From assembly GCA_007134735.1 (NCBI GenBank), contig SLKG01000030.1, positions 1 through 45,807 on the forward strand: DNA of 45,807 nucleotides, read 5' to 3'. This stretch comes from Kiritimatiellia bacterium (lineage in GTDB: Bacteria > Verrucomicrobiota > Kiritimatiellia > SLAD01). Below are positions 1 through 7,926 of the stretch, piece after piece; position 1 is the stretch's first letter; every line of letters starts with the position of its first letter. The position numbers and the translations under genes are program-made. Under the pieces are notes generated by a model. The model saw nothing but the letters and a program-made list of their open reading frames with translations. It was not told the origin of the DNA and did no database searches.

Positions 1-12
1 CCATTATTCACA

Positions 13-61
13 TCACCGCTTACTTCTTACTGACTACTGCCTACTGCTTACTTCTTACTTA
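13..61. repeat. Degenerate heptamer tandem repeat
   Basis: Successive 7-base units can be read as TCACCGC, TTACTTC, TTACTGA, CTACTGC, CTACTGC, TTACTTC and TTACTTA (consensus YTACTKM), about seven units in register. The array starts within the last 60 bases before the window edge and runs into the stop codon of the adaptor gene, whose TAA (minus strand) is formed by the last unit. It is too short and too impure for CRISPR. It looks like microsatellite-type intergenic DNA, and its true left end may lie outside the window. Confidence 0.7.
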
Positions 62-1576
62 CTGCCCGCCCCTGCTTCTCTCCGGGCTCCCGGCCGGTTC
101 CAGTGGCGGATTCAGCAGCACCCGCTCGCCTTCTTCCAGGCCGCTGATCACGTGGGCCATTCGGTTGTTGTCCAAGCCCAGCTCGATCACGCGTGGTTTC
201 GGTCCGCTGCGTGTCTGCACATAGACGGTCGGTCGGCCGTTCACGCGAACCACGGATTGGACCGGCACATAGAAAACGTCGTCATAGGTGTCGATGATGA
301 TGTCCGCGCGGCAACTCATGCCCGGACGCAATTCCTCGGCAATCCCATCCAGATGAATTTCGGTCCGGAACACCTTGAGGTCGGGATTCAACCATCCGTG
401 CTGGGCGTCGGGCAAAACGGCGATTCGGGCAACCCGTCCCCTGAACTCCCGATCGGGCAGGGCATCCACCCGTACACGCGCATTCAGTCCGGTGTTTACT
501 TTGCGCAGGGTGGATTCGTGGATACTGATCTCCGCCATCATCGCCGCGGCAGTCGGTAGATAAATCAGATCCTGCCGTTCGCGTACTTCCTGGCCTTCCT
601 GCAACGGTTCCTGTGTGGCGCCCCGCCGTGTTTGGCCGGTGGTCGCATAAACCACCATGCCGTCCGCCGGAGCCCGGATCGTGCATTTTTCGATCTGTCC
701 GAGAATTTTATTCAATCGGCTCTGTTGCCGTTCCAGCTCCGATTCCCGGGCCCGGAGATCGGCCTCCGCCTGAAGTACATCGGCCGTGGCCCGGCGGCGC
801 ACGCGTTCCAAGGCCATCCGTTTTTGTTCGACATCGCTTTCCAGTTCTTCCTGTTTTTGCCGGTGCGTATATTCCTGCAATAACTCCAGCTTGCCCTGTG
901 CCAGTTCCATATCGATTTGCGCTCGCTTGGCGGCCAATTCGTCGGCCTGAAGCTCCATGCGTGTGATGTAGCCCTCATCGGCAAGCCGTTCGGACCAGTT
1001 TCGTTTATCGATGGCCCGTTGCAGTTCCTCATTGGCCAGAGTGATGTCCGCCTCGGCCCGTTGCAGTTCTTGCGGATATTCACCTTCGAGATATTTGGTC
1101 AGATTCAACTGCGCGAACCGGTATTCCAATTCGGCCCGGGCAACGTCGGCCTCGGCCTGGTTCCGGGTGATCTCAAGCGTTTCCCGGGAACGGATGTAGG
1201 CGGCGTCGGCGTTGTGCACGCGGATCTGCTGATCCAGCTTGCTGTCTTCAAGCGCGCTCGCATCGAGTTCAACGAGGATATCGCCCTGCCTCACATGTGT
1301 GCCTTCGGGGACAAGCCAGAGAATGGTCGTGCGCCCTTCGACTTCGGATTTCACGAGAACGCGTTCCCGGCTCTGGATGGTCCCGGATTCCGTGACATTG
1401 ATCACCAGGGGCCCCCGGCGGACGGGAAATGTAGCACCCACCTGCGCGTCATCGCGGGACCCCGCCACGTGCAGGATGCCGGCCATCAGCAACACGGCCA
1501 GGATCGCGCCGGCCGCAATGGCATAGCGCATGGTGATCAAATCAATCCAGGCGTTCTTCTTTGAGTTCGTCTGCAT
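59..1576 (-). CDS. HlyD/RND-type periplasmic adaptor subunit of an efflux system
   Basis: Membrane-fusion protein of about 505 residues that should link an inner-membrane transporter to the TolC-like channel encoded just upstream. One N-terminal membrane anchor (MRYAIAAGAILAVLLMAG) is followed by a split lipoyl domain. Its first half carries VPEGTHVRQGDILVELD and its second half CTIRAPADGMVVYATTG. Between them lies a long, charged, Gln/Glu/Arg-rich coiled-coil hairpin of roughly 190 residues. A beta-barrel and membrane-proximal domain follow (FYVPVQSVV, ISGLEEGERVLLNPP). The frame is open further upstream to 1645. I chose ATG 1576, preceded by GGGTGGA; ATG 1531, 10 bases past the channel gene's stop, is the alternative. 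Either way the two genes are translationally close. The transporter itself is not visible and may lie beyond the left edge, so substrate and energy source are unknown. Confidence 0.88.
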   Translation of the reverse strand: MQTNSKKNAWIDLITMRYAIAAGAILAVLLMAGILHVAGSRDDAQVGATFPVRRGPLVINVTESGTIQSRERVLVKSEVEGRTTILWLVPEGTHVRQGDILVELDASALEDSKLDQQIRVHNADAAYIRSRETLEITRNQAEADVARAELEYRFAQLNLTKYLEGEYPQELQRAEADITLANEELQRAIDKRNWSERLADEGYITRMELQADELAAKRAQIDMELAQGKLELLQEYTHRQKQEELESDVEQKRMALERVRRRATADVLQAEADLRARESELERQQSRLNKILGQIEKCTIRAPADGMVVYATTGQTRRGATQEPLQEGQEVRERQDLIYLPTAAAMMAEISIHESTLRKVNTGLNARVRVDALPDREFRGRVARIAVLPDAQHGWLNPDLKVFRTEIHLDGIAEELRPGMSCRADIIIDTYDDVFYVPVQSVVRVNGRPTVYVQTRSGPKPRVIELGLDNNRMAHVISGLEEGERVLLNPPLEPAGSPERSRGGQ

Positions 1577-3434
1577 ATTCCACCCATAGCCCTTCTTCGG
1601 TGATTTCCAGTACGCCCGTGTCGCGCTGAAGCTCCAGTTCGGCAATCCGATGTGCCACCACCGCCGCGGTCAACGCGTTCTGCGCGGCGATCAGGGACTC
1701 CTGCGCATCGAGCACATCACGAATCTGCACGCGTCCGGCTTGAAGAAATAATTCCGTGCTTTCCACGCGCCGCTGCGCGAGTTCCACCGCCTGCGCCTGG
1801 ATCCGGATGCTTTCGCGGGTCTGGTCAAGATTTCGTAACGCGCTTCGGATTTCCATCTTGATCTGGTCTTCCAATTCCTGGACGGAGCGTGTCGCCCGTT
1901 CCAACTTTATAAAACTATCCCGGTACGCGTGGCGTTCCGCGGTGCGGTCCCACGGGAGATCCATTGCCAGGCCCGCTGTATACGCGCCCTCGCCGGGGCG
2001 CAGTTGTGCATCGGACAATCCCGCCGTTCCGAGGCCCCGGCGTTCACCGGCACGAGCCGTGCCGGACAAATTTAAGTCCGCCCGAAGTTGATTGGCCGCC
2101 ACCGTGACCGCGCGCTGGGCGTCGTACACGCGCCCGTGCGCAATCTGGAAATCCAGCCGATGATCGAATGCCATTTGAACGGCCCTGTCCTCGGTCCATG
2201 GCTCCGGATCGGTGGAACCGGACGGTTCGGCAGGAGTCCCATTGTTAGGGTTTCCTGCAACCCGTGTGCGCGGAAAATCATCCGGACGCTTCGGCCCTTG
2301 TGTATGCCCAAGGGGTTCAATCAAGTCGACCAGGCGACGCAGATCGTCCGGGTCAAGCGCCACGCGCGCATCCGTTGGCAGTCCGAGCGTAACCTTCAAT
2401 TGATCGAGGCGGCGCTCATAGGCCGCCTCGGCGGCCAGCCAGCGATCTCTCGCGCGCAGTTCTTCCTGCCGCGCCTGATCCACCTGAATTTCCGGCAAGC
2501 GACCCGCCTCGGCAAGCCGTCGCGCCCGTTCCGCGGATGTTTGAAGCCGCTCATAATTGTCATGGGCATTTTCGACCTGATCGAGCTGTTGTAGTACCGC
2601 AAGGTATTCCGATGCAACACGCACGGAAAACCCGCGTTTAAAATGCTCGAATGAATAAAGCGCATAGACGACGTTCCGTTCCGCCTGGGTGAGTGGTTCG
2701 GTCACGATATGTCGGCCCGCACCCCGCATAAGCGGAATGGAAACAGACAAATCGGCCATGATGCCGAACGAAGAGTCGCGGTCCAGTGTTAACAGGTTGA
2801 CCAGGTCGAACATAATGCGACCCGTGATATCGGCACCCGTACGGAGAAACCGTTGTGCCCCGAGTGTGCCCGTGGTTTCCACGCCGCGCACGGTTCCCTC
2901 CTCGCCTCCGCGATCTTCCGTGAATGTGCTTTCGACGGCCCCACGATAGGTGGAACGGAATCGATAATCCTCGAGATCAAGATGCAAGGCGGCGCGGAAT
3001 ACGTCTTCTTTTTGTGATTGGTATTCGCGGTTGTTTCGTGCGCCGACCTGCAACGCCTGGATCAACGAAATCTCCAGCGGCCGGTCCCGGGGGACCACCG
3101 GATCCAGACCGTCGGATTCGATACGGGTGGGATAATCCTCTTCAGGCCAGTGCGGAATGGGATCGAGTTGGTCCGTCCCCAGGGACGCCTTTCCCGAGGT
3201 GGGCAGATCCTGGTCAAGTAACAGGCGCCGGCGCAACGTATCTGCGGGGGTCTCGATGGTGAAATCGGCGCGCCGACCAAGCACCTCTTCTTGTTGGTGC
3301 TCAACAATGCGCGTGGCGGTCCGATCCGAGTGCTCGCGATGCGCCGTCGGACTGCGACATCCCGACAACACGAAGAGGCTGCTCAACACAAGGGCGGCCA
3401 TGCCGCCCGACGAAATGACGCCGTGGTGCTCCAT
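1542..3434 (-). CDS. TolC-family outer-membrane efflux lipoprotein
   Basis: Outer-membrane channel component of about 630 residues. The N-terminus is a lipoprotein signal with lipobox LSGC (Cys26). The rest shows the two related halves of OEP-family proteins, rich in long helices (for example SAERARRLAEAGRLPEIQVDQARQ and its echo VELAQRRVESTELFLQAGRVQIRDVLDAQ, quoted in part), with the family's Gly-Arg and Asp-Val-Leu-Asp-Ala turn. The protein is longer than E. coli TolC, mainly through a 110-residue N-terminal extension and an inserted Pro/Gly-rich loop near residues 385-405. The start at 3434 has no good Shine-Dalgarno; ATG 3401 would still leave a short lipoprotein signal. It is the first gene of a two-gene operon with the adaptor, whose reading frame overlaps its 3' end. 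Confidence 0.9.
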   Translation of the reverse strand: MEHHGVISSGGMAALVLSSLFVLSGCRSPTAHREHSDRTATRIVEHQQEEVLGRRADFTIETPADTLRRRLLLDQDLPTSGKASLGTDQLDPIPHWPEEDYPTRIESDGLDPVVPRDRPLEISLIQALQVGARNNREYQSQKEDVFRAALHLDLEDYRFRSTYRGAVESTFTEDRGGEEGTVRGVETTGTLGAQRFLRTGADITGRIMFDLVNLLTLDRDSSFGIMADLSVSIPLMRGAGRHIVTEPLTQAERNVVYALYSFEHFKRGFSVRVASEYLAVLQQLDQVENAHDNYERLQTSAERARRLAEAGRLPEIQVDQARQEELRARDRWLAAEAAYERRLDQLKVTLGLPTDARVALDPDDLRRLVDLIEPLGHTQGPKRPDDFPRTRVAGNPNNGTPAEPSGSTDPEPWTEDRAVQMAFDHRLDFQIAHGRVYDAQRAVTVAANQLRADLNLSGTARAGERRGLGTAGLSDAQLRPGEGAYTAGLAMDLPWDRTAERHAYRDSFIKLERATRSVQELEDQIKMEIRSALRNLDQTRESIRIQAQAVELAQRRVESTELFLQAGRVQIRDVLDAQESLIAAQNALTAAVVAHRIAELELQRDTGVLEITEEGLWVEYADELKEERLD

Positions 3435-3445
3435 GAAAACGGTAC

Positions 3446-3476
3446 ACTATATCTCATACCGTCTCGCCTGGCGAGA
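3446..3476 (-). promoter_or_regulatory. Candidate promoter and operator of the efflux operon
   Basis: On the minus strand a TATAGT box (plus-strand 3446-3451) lies 12 bases upstream of the channel gene's ATG. The -35 area is occupied by the perfect inverted repeat TCTCGCC-T-GGCGAGA (3462-3476) instead of a recognisable TTGACA. A palindrome over the -35 region suits repressor or activator control of an efflux operon. If TATAGT is the -10 box, the 5' leader would be very short or absent. This is inference from sequence only. Confidence 0.35.
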
Positions 3477-3507
3477 AATGGACGGATTTTTATGATGTAT
3501 GACGCTT

Positions 3508-3521
3508 GAAAACCGGTTTTC
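3508..3521. promoter_or_regulatory. Perfect 14-bp palindrome upstream of the efflux operon
   Basis: GAAAACCGGTTTTC is a gapless palindrome 74-87 bases upstream of the channel start. A second, looser pair (AAACGTT 3560-3566 and AACGTTT 3588-3594) lies further upstream. The gap 3435-3662 holds nothing else I can identify. The palindrome may be a second operator or chance. Confidence 0.25.
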
Positions 3522-3662
3522 TTTGCGCATTCCGGAAAATTGTAAGGGTTCCTTGCATCAAACGTTTTCGACGGGGTTTTATTGCCGAACGTTTACTTTC
3601 ATATGTCCGCGAACCGTGAGAGTCCGCGTCTTCTCGGAAAGGCGTGCCGTGGGAGCTTGGCG

Positions 3663-4313
3663 CTAATCGATCTGAAAGCTCAGCTCTTCCACCGCCTCCC
3701 GAACCGGCTGTTTCCCTGATGTCAGATCGAATTGGAGGCCGGTGGTTTTGGGTGTGTCGAGCACTTCAGCAAGTACCGCGGCCACATCGGCGCGCGGGAT
3801 GTCGCCTTTGGGCAGTTCAGGCGCGATGGCAACGTGACCGGTTCCCGGCTCATCGGTTAGACTGCCGGGCCGGACAATCGTCCAATCCAGTCCGCTTTCC
3901 CTCAGCGCTGCTTCCGACTCGGCCTTGGCCTTCAGATAGACCTGGAAAACTTCGCTGCCCCGCGGCATTTCAAGGTTCATGGCGCTTACCAGGACGTAAC
4001 GGCGAATGTTGTTCTTCTCTGCCGATAGGATCAATTTGACGGCGCCATCGCGGTCCACGGTCCATTTCCGTTCCGCGCCGCTTCCCGGTCCGGCGCCGGC
4101 GGCGAAGACCACCGCATCGGCCTGGCCCACAAATTCAGATATATCGGTTTTGGTTTCCAGGTCGCAAAGGACCGGTTCCGCTCCGGCTTGCCGCAGATCA
4201 TCAGCCTGTTCCGGCTTGCGAATCAGGCCCCGCACCCGGTACCCCCGAGCCACGAGCAACGGATGCAACAGCATCGCGATCTTTCCGTGTCCCCCTGCAA
4301 CGACAATGTCCAT
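3663..4313 (-). CDS. NAD(P)-binding atypical short-chain reductase (NmrA/YhfK-like)
   Basis: Cytosolic 216-residue protein with the Rossmann opening MDIVVAGGHGKIA, whose glycine-rich loop (GGHGKIA, residues 7-13) binds the dinucleotide. It also has the VVFAAGAG turn, VSAMN at the strand carrying the active-site region, and DWTIVRPGSLTDEPGTG, which is typical of the NAD(P)H-binding proteins related to Bacillus YhfK/YwnB. Size fits that family. The full Tyr-x-x-x-Lys of classical SDRs is not evident, as usual for the atypical group, so it may act as a redox sensor or a reductase of unknown substrate. ATG 4313 is preceded by GGGGT. It is transcribed away from mfd, with a 195-base shared upstream region. 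Confidence 0.8.
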   Translation of the reverse strand: MDIVVAGGHGKIAMLLHPLLVARGYRVRGLIRKPEQADDLRQAGAEPVLCDLETKTDISEFVGQADAVVFAAGAGPGSGAERKWTVDRDGAVKLILSAEKNNIRRYVLVSAMNLEMPRGSEVFQVYLKAKAESEAALRESGLDWTIVRPGSLTDEPGTGHVAIAPELPKGDIPRADVAAVLAEVLDTPKTTGLQFDLTSGKQPVREAVEELSFQID

Positions 4314-4366
4314 ACCCCAAAATTACGAAAATATAAGAAAAACACAAGAATTGCCCTCAGAAATCC

Positions 4367-4378
4367 GTACCTGTCCCC
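4367..4378 (+). repeat. GTACCTGTCCCC copy 1 (intergenic)
   Basis: Full 12-mer between the reductase and mfd genes. It forms a direct pair with the copy at 4469, bracketing a hairpin. Confidence 0.85.
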
Positions 4379-4412
4379 CCTATTGGGACCGCGATGCCCT
4401 CGTCGCACCAAC

Positions 4413-4461
4413 TGTAGCCGCGCCTGATAAGCCATGGCCCGGCCGTTCAGTGGCGGCTACA
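4413..4461. repeat. Inverted repeat between two motif copies
   Basis: TGTAGCCGC (4413-4421) and GCGGCTACA (4453-4461) are perfect 9-base arms around a 31-base loop that itself contains GCCATGGC. The hairpin sits between two direct copies of GTACCTGTCCCC (4367 and 4469). The whole 4367-4480 block resembles a miniature element of two short boxes plus a stem. It could equally be a transcribed leader of mfd. Confidence 0.6.
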
Positions 4462-4468
4462 ACACGAA

Positions 4469-4480
4469 GTACCTGTCCCC
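4469..4480 (+). repeat. GTACCTGTCCCC copy 2 (mfd leader)
   Basis: Full 12-mer ending 28 bases before the mfd start codon. Its TCCCC could pair with the GGGGA of the mfd ribosome-binding site at about 4494-4499, so it may affect mfd translation. Confidence 0.85.
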
Positions 4481-4508
4481 ATGATTGACGTTCGGGGAGA
4501 CGAAACGT

Positions 4509-7500
4509 ATGTTTTCCCCGATGTACGCTCCATTTCGGGCGTTTTCGCTTACATCCGAGGACAGCGATTACCTCTCGGCCGTAACGCGGGAGGGACAGGT
4601 GTGCTCTGTCCAGGATCTCCCGCTTTCTTCGCAAGCCGCACTGGCATGGGCGCTTCATGATCACCTGTCCCTACCCGTTCTCCTGATTACCGACGGCCAG
4701 AAAACACAGGACATTCTACACCAGGATCTGACGACATGGGCCGGCGACCTCTCCGACCGGATCGCCTATTATCCCGCTTGGGAGGTTTTCCCTTCCGGGG
4801 ACGATCCATCTTCAAACCCGGACCTGGAGGGAGACCGACTGGATACCCTGCAACGATGCCTGGACGCTACCGGTCCGGCCCTCATCGTAACCAGTGTTCA
4901 CGCGTTGATGCAAAAAACCGTTTCGTCCCATGTATTGATGCGGAACCAATACCATCTGGAACGGGGGGAGGAACGCGATTTGGAGGGTTTTCTCAAGTTT
5001 CTGGCCGAATCAGCGTATGAGTTCATGCCGGAAGTGGAACAGAAAGGCCAAGCCTCGCATCGCGGCGGCATCGTCGATGTATGGTCGCCACGTGGGGATT
5101 GGCCGATTCGCATCGAATTTTTCGGTCCCGTCGTGGATTCCATGCGAACGTTCGACCCGGAAACACAGACCTCCCTCGAACGCATCACGTACCTGTCCCT
5201 CTTACCCGCTCGTGAAGTGTCCGGACACATGGATAGGAAGCTCACGGGAACTCTGCTTGAGTACCTGTCCCCAAACACCCTCTGTATCTGGTCGGATCCC
5301 GACGCCATCCGGCATCATGCCGGTAATTACGAGGAATTGGTGAAGGAATCGAACGCGCAAGGTGTCACCATGACGTTTCGAACCCTGCGGGAACGGTCGC
5401 GGCGGGTTTTCCGAAGCGGACAGTTATATGTGGGCGGTCGAACGTTGCAGGCAGACGCGCATCGGGATATAGGCATTGCGCCGCTGGCCGGCCTGCCGGG
5501 GATGGAAGGCCATGGATTCCAGCCGGATCTGATGGAAAAAGCCCGTAGTGATTTTGTTGGAGACCTGATTCGCGAGGCGGAGGCCGGGCGGCGGGTTGAG
5601 CTGTTTTTCGATACGCCCGGCGCCTTGGAACGATTCCGGGAAACCTTCGAACCGCAATGGGCCGGCCGTGCTCCGTTGCACCTGCGCCCGGGCCGGTTAT
5701 CTGAGGGATTCCGTTACGACGCCCGAAACCTGATCGTGGTGGCGCAAAGCGATATTTACGGTCGGCGTAAGGAACTTCGGGGGCGTTACGACATCCGTAC
5801 CCCGGCGACGAAACCTCGCCGCGAAGCCGGCCCGAGAATTCTGGAATGGCGGGACCTGCTGCCGGGCGAGTTGGTCGTGCACATCGATCACGGCGTCGGA
5901 AAATACCTCGGCCTGTACGAGATTGAAATCCACGGCGAACGGCAGGAAGCCCTGACCATTGAGTACGCCAACCGGGCCCGTCTGTACTTGCCCGTGGCAC
6001 AGGCCCATCTGTTGAGCCGATATATCGGTTTCGGTAAACGCGATGTGGAGCTTCACCACCTCGGAGGCAAACGCTGGACGCGCGAAAAAGCGGCGGCGGA
6101 ACGTGCCATCCAGGATATGGCCGCCTCGCTCCTGGAAACCCAGGCCCTGCGCCAGACTCAACAAGGACATATGTTCGCGCCCGATGCGCCCTGGCAGGCG
6201 GAATTTGAAGAGGCCTTTCCCTATCAGGAAACCGAGGATCAGCATCGGGTCATCGGAGAGGTCAAGCGCGACATGGAAGCCGCGCGACCGATGGATCGGC
6301 TTGTGTGCGGCGACGTCGGATACGGCAAGACCGAGGTCGCCATGCGCGCCGCGTTCAAAGCCGTGATGAACGGAAAACAGGTCGCCGTGCTGGTGCCCAC
6401 CACGGTGCTGGCGCAACAGCATCTTGATACCTTCTCCGCGCGTATGGCGGCCTTTCCGGTCCGCGTGGAGATGTTGAGCCGATTCCGTTCCCGCGCCCAA
6501 CAACACGAAATCGTGCGCGGTTTGCGGGAAGGCGAAATCGATATTGTGATCGGAACGCACCGTCTCATTCAGCCCGACGTCCGTTTCAAGGACCTGGGCT
6601 TGGTGATCGTGGACGAGGAGCAGCGGTTCGGCGTAGAACACAAGGAGAAACTCAAGCAGCTGCGCCGGCTGGTGGACGTATTGACCATGACGGCGACCCC
6701 CATTCCGCGCACCCTGTACATGGGGCTGACGGGCGCCAAGGACATCAGCGCCATTCAGACCCCGCCCGAAGAACGGCTTCCCGTGGAAACCGTGGTGACG
6801 GAATATGACGACGATCTCATACGGACCGCCATCCTGCGCGAAGTGAATCGGGGGGGGCAGGTATTCTTCCTGCACAACCGCGTGCATTCCATTGAATTCA
6901 TGCGACGACGACTTGTGAACCTGGTTCCGGAGGTGCGCATACAGGTGGCCCATGGCCAAATGCCGGAACGCATGCTGGAGGCGATCATGGCCGCCTTTGT
7001 TCGCGGGGATATCGATGTCCTGTTGTGCACGACGATCATCGAAAGCGGTGTGGACATTCCCAACGCGAACACCATCATTATCGATCGTGCCGAGCGGTTC
7101 GGCTTGGCCGATCTGTACCAGTTGCGGGGACGGGTAGGCCGCTACAAGCACAAGGCGTACGCCTATTTATTGTTGCCGAAAGGAGCCCGGATCGACGGCA
7201 CGGCCCGGCGTCGGGTGCAGGCCCTGCGCAAGTATTCGCATCTGGGCGCCGGATTTCGGTTGGCCCTGCGTGACTTGGAGATCCGGGGCGCCGGCAATAT
7301 CCTCGGCTCGGAACAGAGCGGGCACATTTCCGCGGTCGGGTTCGATCTCTATTGCCAGTTGCTGGAACGGACCGTCGCCCGCATGAAGGGCGAACCGCTG
7401 CCGCCGCTGGTGGAGGTTGAGGTCAAGCTGGATTTCATTGACCGATCGCCCTCCCGCGCCGACAGCGTCCGCGCCGCGGTGATCCCGATCGAATACATCG

Positions 7501-7823
7501 AGGACGAAAGTATGCGCGTGAACGCTTACCGGAAAATCGCCGCCCTGGCCGTTGAGCAGGACGTGGAATCCCTACAGGAAGAGTTTCGGGACCGGTACGG
7601 ACCGGTTCCCGAATCCGTGGAACGATTATTAAAAATCGCACAACTGCGTATCGTCGCCATGTACCGGAACATCCGCGAAATCGAGGTCAAGGAAGACAAG
7701 GTGATAATGAAACGAGACGGCGCGCTCCTGATGAAGGACAAACGCTTTCCGCGCCTCAAAAAATTGCACCCGACGGAACGACTGGATGAATTGATCGAGA
7801 TCGTTCGGACCTGGCCGGATTGA
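4509..7823 (+). CDS. mfd: Transcription-repair coupling factor Mfd
   Basis: ATP-dependent translocase of about 1104 residues that removes stalled RNA polymerase and recruits UvrA. Order of parts: UvrB-homology module (about 1-350); polymerase-interacting RID/CarD-like domain around 440-510 ([17 protein letters not shown]); RecG-like helicase domains with Walker [10 protein letters not shown] (about 600-608), Walker B with DEEQ in [11 protein letters not shown] (about 701), [11 protein letters not shown], and RGRVGR; and the C-terminal TRCF domain ([24 protein letters not shown]). Length is close to the usual 1,150. I chose ATG 4509, with GGGGAG at about -15 to -10; a TTG at 4485 is in frame. 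Four copies of the dispersed repeat lie in the first 260 codons, read as GQV, LSLP, YLSL and YLSP. None lies in the helicase core. Confidence 0.97.
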   Translation: MFSPMYAPFRAFSLTSEDSDYLSAVTREGQVCSVQDLPLSSQAALAWALHDHLSLPVLLITDGQKTQDILHQDLTTWAGDLSDRIAYYPAWEVFPSGDDPSSNPDLEGDRLDTLQRCLDATGPALIVTSVHALMQKTVSSHVLMRNQYHLERGEERDLEGFLKFLAESAYEFMPEVEQKGQASHRGGIVDVWSPRGDWPIRIEFFGPVVDSMRTFDPETQTSLERITYLSLLPAREVSGHMDRKLTGTLLEYLSPNTLCIWSDPDAIRHHAGNYEELVKESNAQGVTMTFRTLRERSRRVFRSGQLYVGGRTLQADAHRDIGIAPLAGLPGMEGHGFQPDLMEKARSDFVGDLIREAEAGRRVELFFDTPGALERFRETFEPQWAGRAPLHLRPGRLSEGFRYDARNLIVVAQSDIYGRRKELRGRYDIRTPATKPRREAGPRILEWRDLLPGELVVHIDHGVGKYLGLYEIEIHGERQEALTIEYANRARLYLPVAQAHLLSRYIGFGKRDVELHHLGGKRWTREKAAAERAIQDMAASLLETQALRQTQQGHMFAPDAPWQAEFEEAFPYQETEDQHRVIGEVKRDMEAARPMDRLVCGDVGYGKTEVAMRAAFKAVMNGKQVAVLVPTTVLAQQHLDTFSARMAAFPVRVEMLSRFRSRAQQHEIVRGLREGEIDIVIGTHRLIQPDVRFKDLGLVIVDEEQRFGVEHKEKLKQLRRLVDVLTMTATPIPRTLYMGLTGAKDISAIQTPPEERLPVETVVTEYDDDLIRTAILREVNRGGQVFFLHNRVHSIEFMRRRLVNLVPEVRIQVAHGQMPERMLEAIMAAFVRGDIDVLLCTTIIESGVDIPNANTIIIDRAERFGLADLYQLRGRVGRYKHKAYAYLLLPKGARIDGTARRRVQALRKYSHLGAGFRLALRDLEIRGAGNILGSEQSGHISAVGFDLYCQLLERTVARMKGEPLPPLVEVEVKLDFIDRSPSRADSVRAAVIPIEYIEDESMRVNAYRKIAALAVEQDVESLQEEFRDRYGPVPESVERLLKIAQLRIVAMYRNIREIEVKEDKVIMKRDGALLMKDKRFPRLKKLHPTERLDELIEIVRTWPD
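4592..4600 (-). repeat. ACCTGTCCC copy 3 (in mfd)
   Basis: Nine-base core in reverse orientation (GGGACAGGT, followed by GTGC). Read in mfd as Gly-Gln-Val near residue 29. Confidence 0.7.
4663..4671 (+). repeat. ACCTGTCCC copy 4 (in mfd)
   Basis: Core with TC in place of GT in front and a T after it (TCACCTGTCCCT). Read as Leu-Ser-Leu-Pro near residue 52. Confidence 0.7.
5189..5199 (+). repeat. GTACCTGTCCC copy 5 (in mfd)
   Basis: Eleven of the 12 bases; the last base is T. Read as Tyr-Leu-Ser-Leu near residue 228. Confidence 0.8.
5261..5272 (+). repeat. GTACCTGTCCCC copy 6 (in mfd)
   Basis: Full 12-mer, 72 bases after copy 5 and in the same frame. Read as Tyr-Leu-Ser-Pro near residue 252. 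Confidence 0.85.
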
Positions 7824-7829
7824 GGGCTA

Positions 7830-7846
7830 TTTCCAATCGTTGGAAA
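7830..7846. promoter_or_regulatory. Palindrome TTTCCAA-TCG-TTGGAAA
   Basis: Perfect 7-base arms with a 3-base centre, 6 bases after the mfd stop. It is the first of two like elements whose centres are 32 bases apart (about three helical turns). It could be an operator for the addB-addA pair or part of a dispersed palindromic family. No T-run follows, so it is a poor terminator candidate. Confidence 0.6.
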
Positions 7847-7860
7847 CTTCTTTCAACCCA

Positions 7861-7879
7861 ATTTCCAATTATTGGAAAT
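7861..7879. promoter_or_regulatory. Palindrome ATTTCCAA-TTA-TTGGAAAT
   Basis: Perfect 8-base arms with a 3-base centre, sharing TTTCCAA/TTGGAAA with the element at 7830. It ends 47 bases before the chosen addB-like start at 7927. The tandem arrangement, helical spacing and promoter-proximal position favour a regulator-binding role. This is inferred. Confidence 0.6.
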
Positions 7880-7926
7880 CAATTGCCCTTTCGCCGTTGC
7901 GCGCATTTTGCTATCCTCCATGGGTC

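Noticed and set aside
13-61. CRISPR or attachment-site array at the left edge
   Set aside because: Contiguous 7-base impure units with no spacers and no integrase; a simple tandem repeat.
5697-7151. 484-codon open frame antisense to mfd
   Set aside because: Opposite the mfd helicase core, with a His/Gln/Gly-rich product without motifs; explained by the GC-rich codon pattern of mfd.
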